A DNA stretch of 13,130 bases from Gemmatimonadota bacterium. GTDB taxonomy: Bacteria > GCA-2686955. The stretch lies in assembly GCA_002686955.1 (NCBI GenBank), contig NYZA01000251.1:1-13130 (forward strand), written 5' to 3'. Positions 13,011-13,130 of this stretch are shown here, in pieces (the first letter of the stretch is position 1; the number at the start of each line of letters is the position of its first letter). The notes beneath the pieces are model-generated. The model searched no databases. It was not told the DNA's origin and saw nothing but the letters and a program-made list of their open reading frames with translations. The position numbers were made by a program, and so were the translations under genes.

Positions 13011-13130
13011 GGGTCCGCGCAAGAATAACTTGCTATTTTGGCGCCCAGATGTGCCGCAGATCTGGTCGATCGCCGATCTTCGAAACCGGAGGAATAGCAG
13101 AGCTATTTCGAGGATTTCGGAGGTCGGCGA
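13011..13130. repeat. MITE-like repeat, copy 2, cut by the window end
   Basis: It starts with the same GGGTCCGCGCAAGAAT as copy 1 at 9297, in the same orientation, and aligns along the visible 120 bp, including GGCGCCC, ATGTGCCGC, GAAACCGGAGGA and TTTCG. The inner hairpin is kept: CGCCGATCTTCGAAA pairs with TTTCGGAGGTCGGCG over 15 bp with two wobble pairs, and GAATAGC pairs with GCTATTTC around AGA. The right terminal repeat would lie beyond the window. Confidence 0.8.

Overview
The window comes from a GC-rich bacterial chromosome. Its core is a set of translation genes on the minus strand: tRNA-Val, thrS, infC, rpmI, rplT and pheS, the last cut off by the window start. The accessory genes are secreted proteins: a CotH/lamin-tail protein, a parallel beta-helix protein ending in SDMGAYGGP, and a secreted beta-sandwich protein. 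This mix fits large-genome, exoprotein-rich lineages such as the FCB-group candidate phyla (Eisenbacteria-like) or planctomycete relatives. That placement is a guess from style, not a marker-based assignment.

Layout, read in the minus-strand direction of transcription (high to low coordinates). 13130-11700 has no credible gene but is rich in repeats: two diverged direct repeats of 133 bp, three small palindromic mobile-element-like units of about 160-185 bp (one cut by the window end), and a good sigma70-type promoter at 11717-11745. That promoter drives two hairpins, tRNA-Val(GAC) with encoded CCA, a terminator-like hairpin, and thrS (11470-9476). A 179-bp palindromic repeat abuts the thrS stop codon; its second copy is at the window end, and the two differ by compensatory changes. 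Then comes a 1022-residue secreted protein (malectin-like, FnIII-like, CotH kinase-like and lamin-tail domains; 9093-6025).

On the plus strand, converging on it, lies a small two-gene module (5355-5997): an 83-residue protein overlapping an AbiEii/MNT-type nucleotidyltransferase, a plausible toxin-antitoxin pair, with an extended -10 promoter in front. Then on the minus strand come a secreted protein (4965-4363), about 730 bp without a gene, and a 5'-truncated beta-helix gene (3633-2566).

Finally the infC-rpmI-rplT-pheS operon (2181-1) has its own promoter (TCGACA-17-TAGACT), a leader of about 195 nt holding an intrinsic-terminator-like hairpin, and an infC gene that appears to start at an AUC codon behind a perfect AAGGAGG. 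Both the attenuator-like leader and the rare start codon point to autoregulation of IF-3 and ribosomal protein synthesis. thrS and infC are adjacent in many bacteria; here they are separated by about 7 kb of accessory DNA, and each half carries its own promoter.
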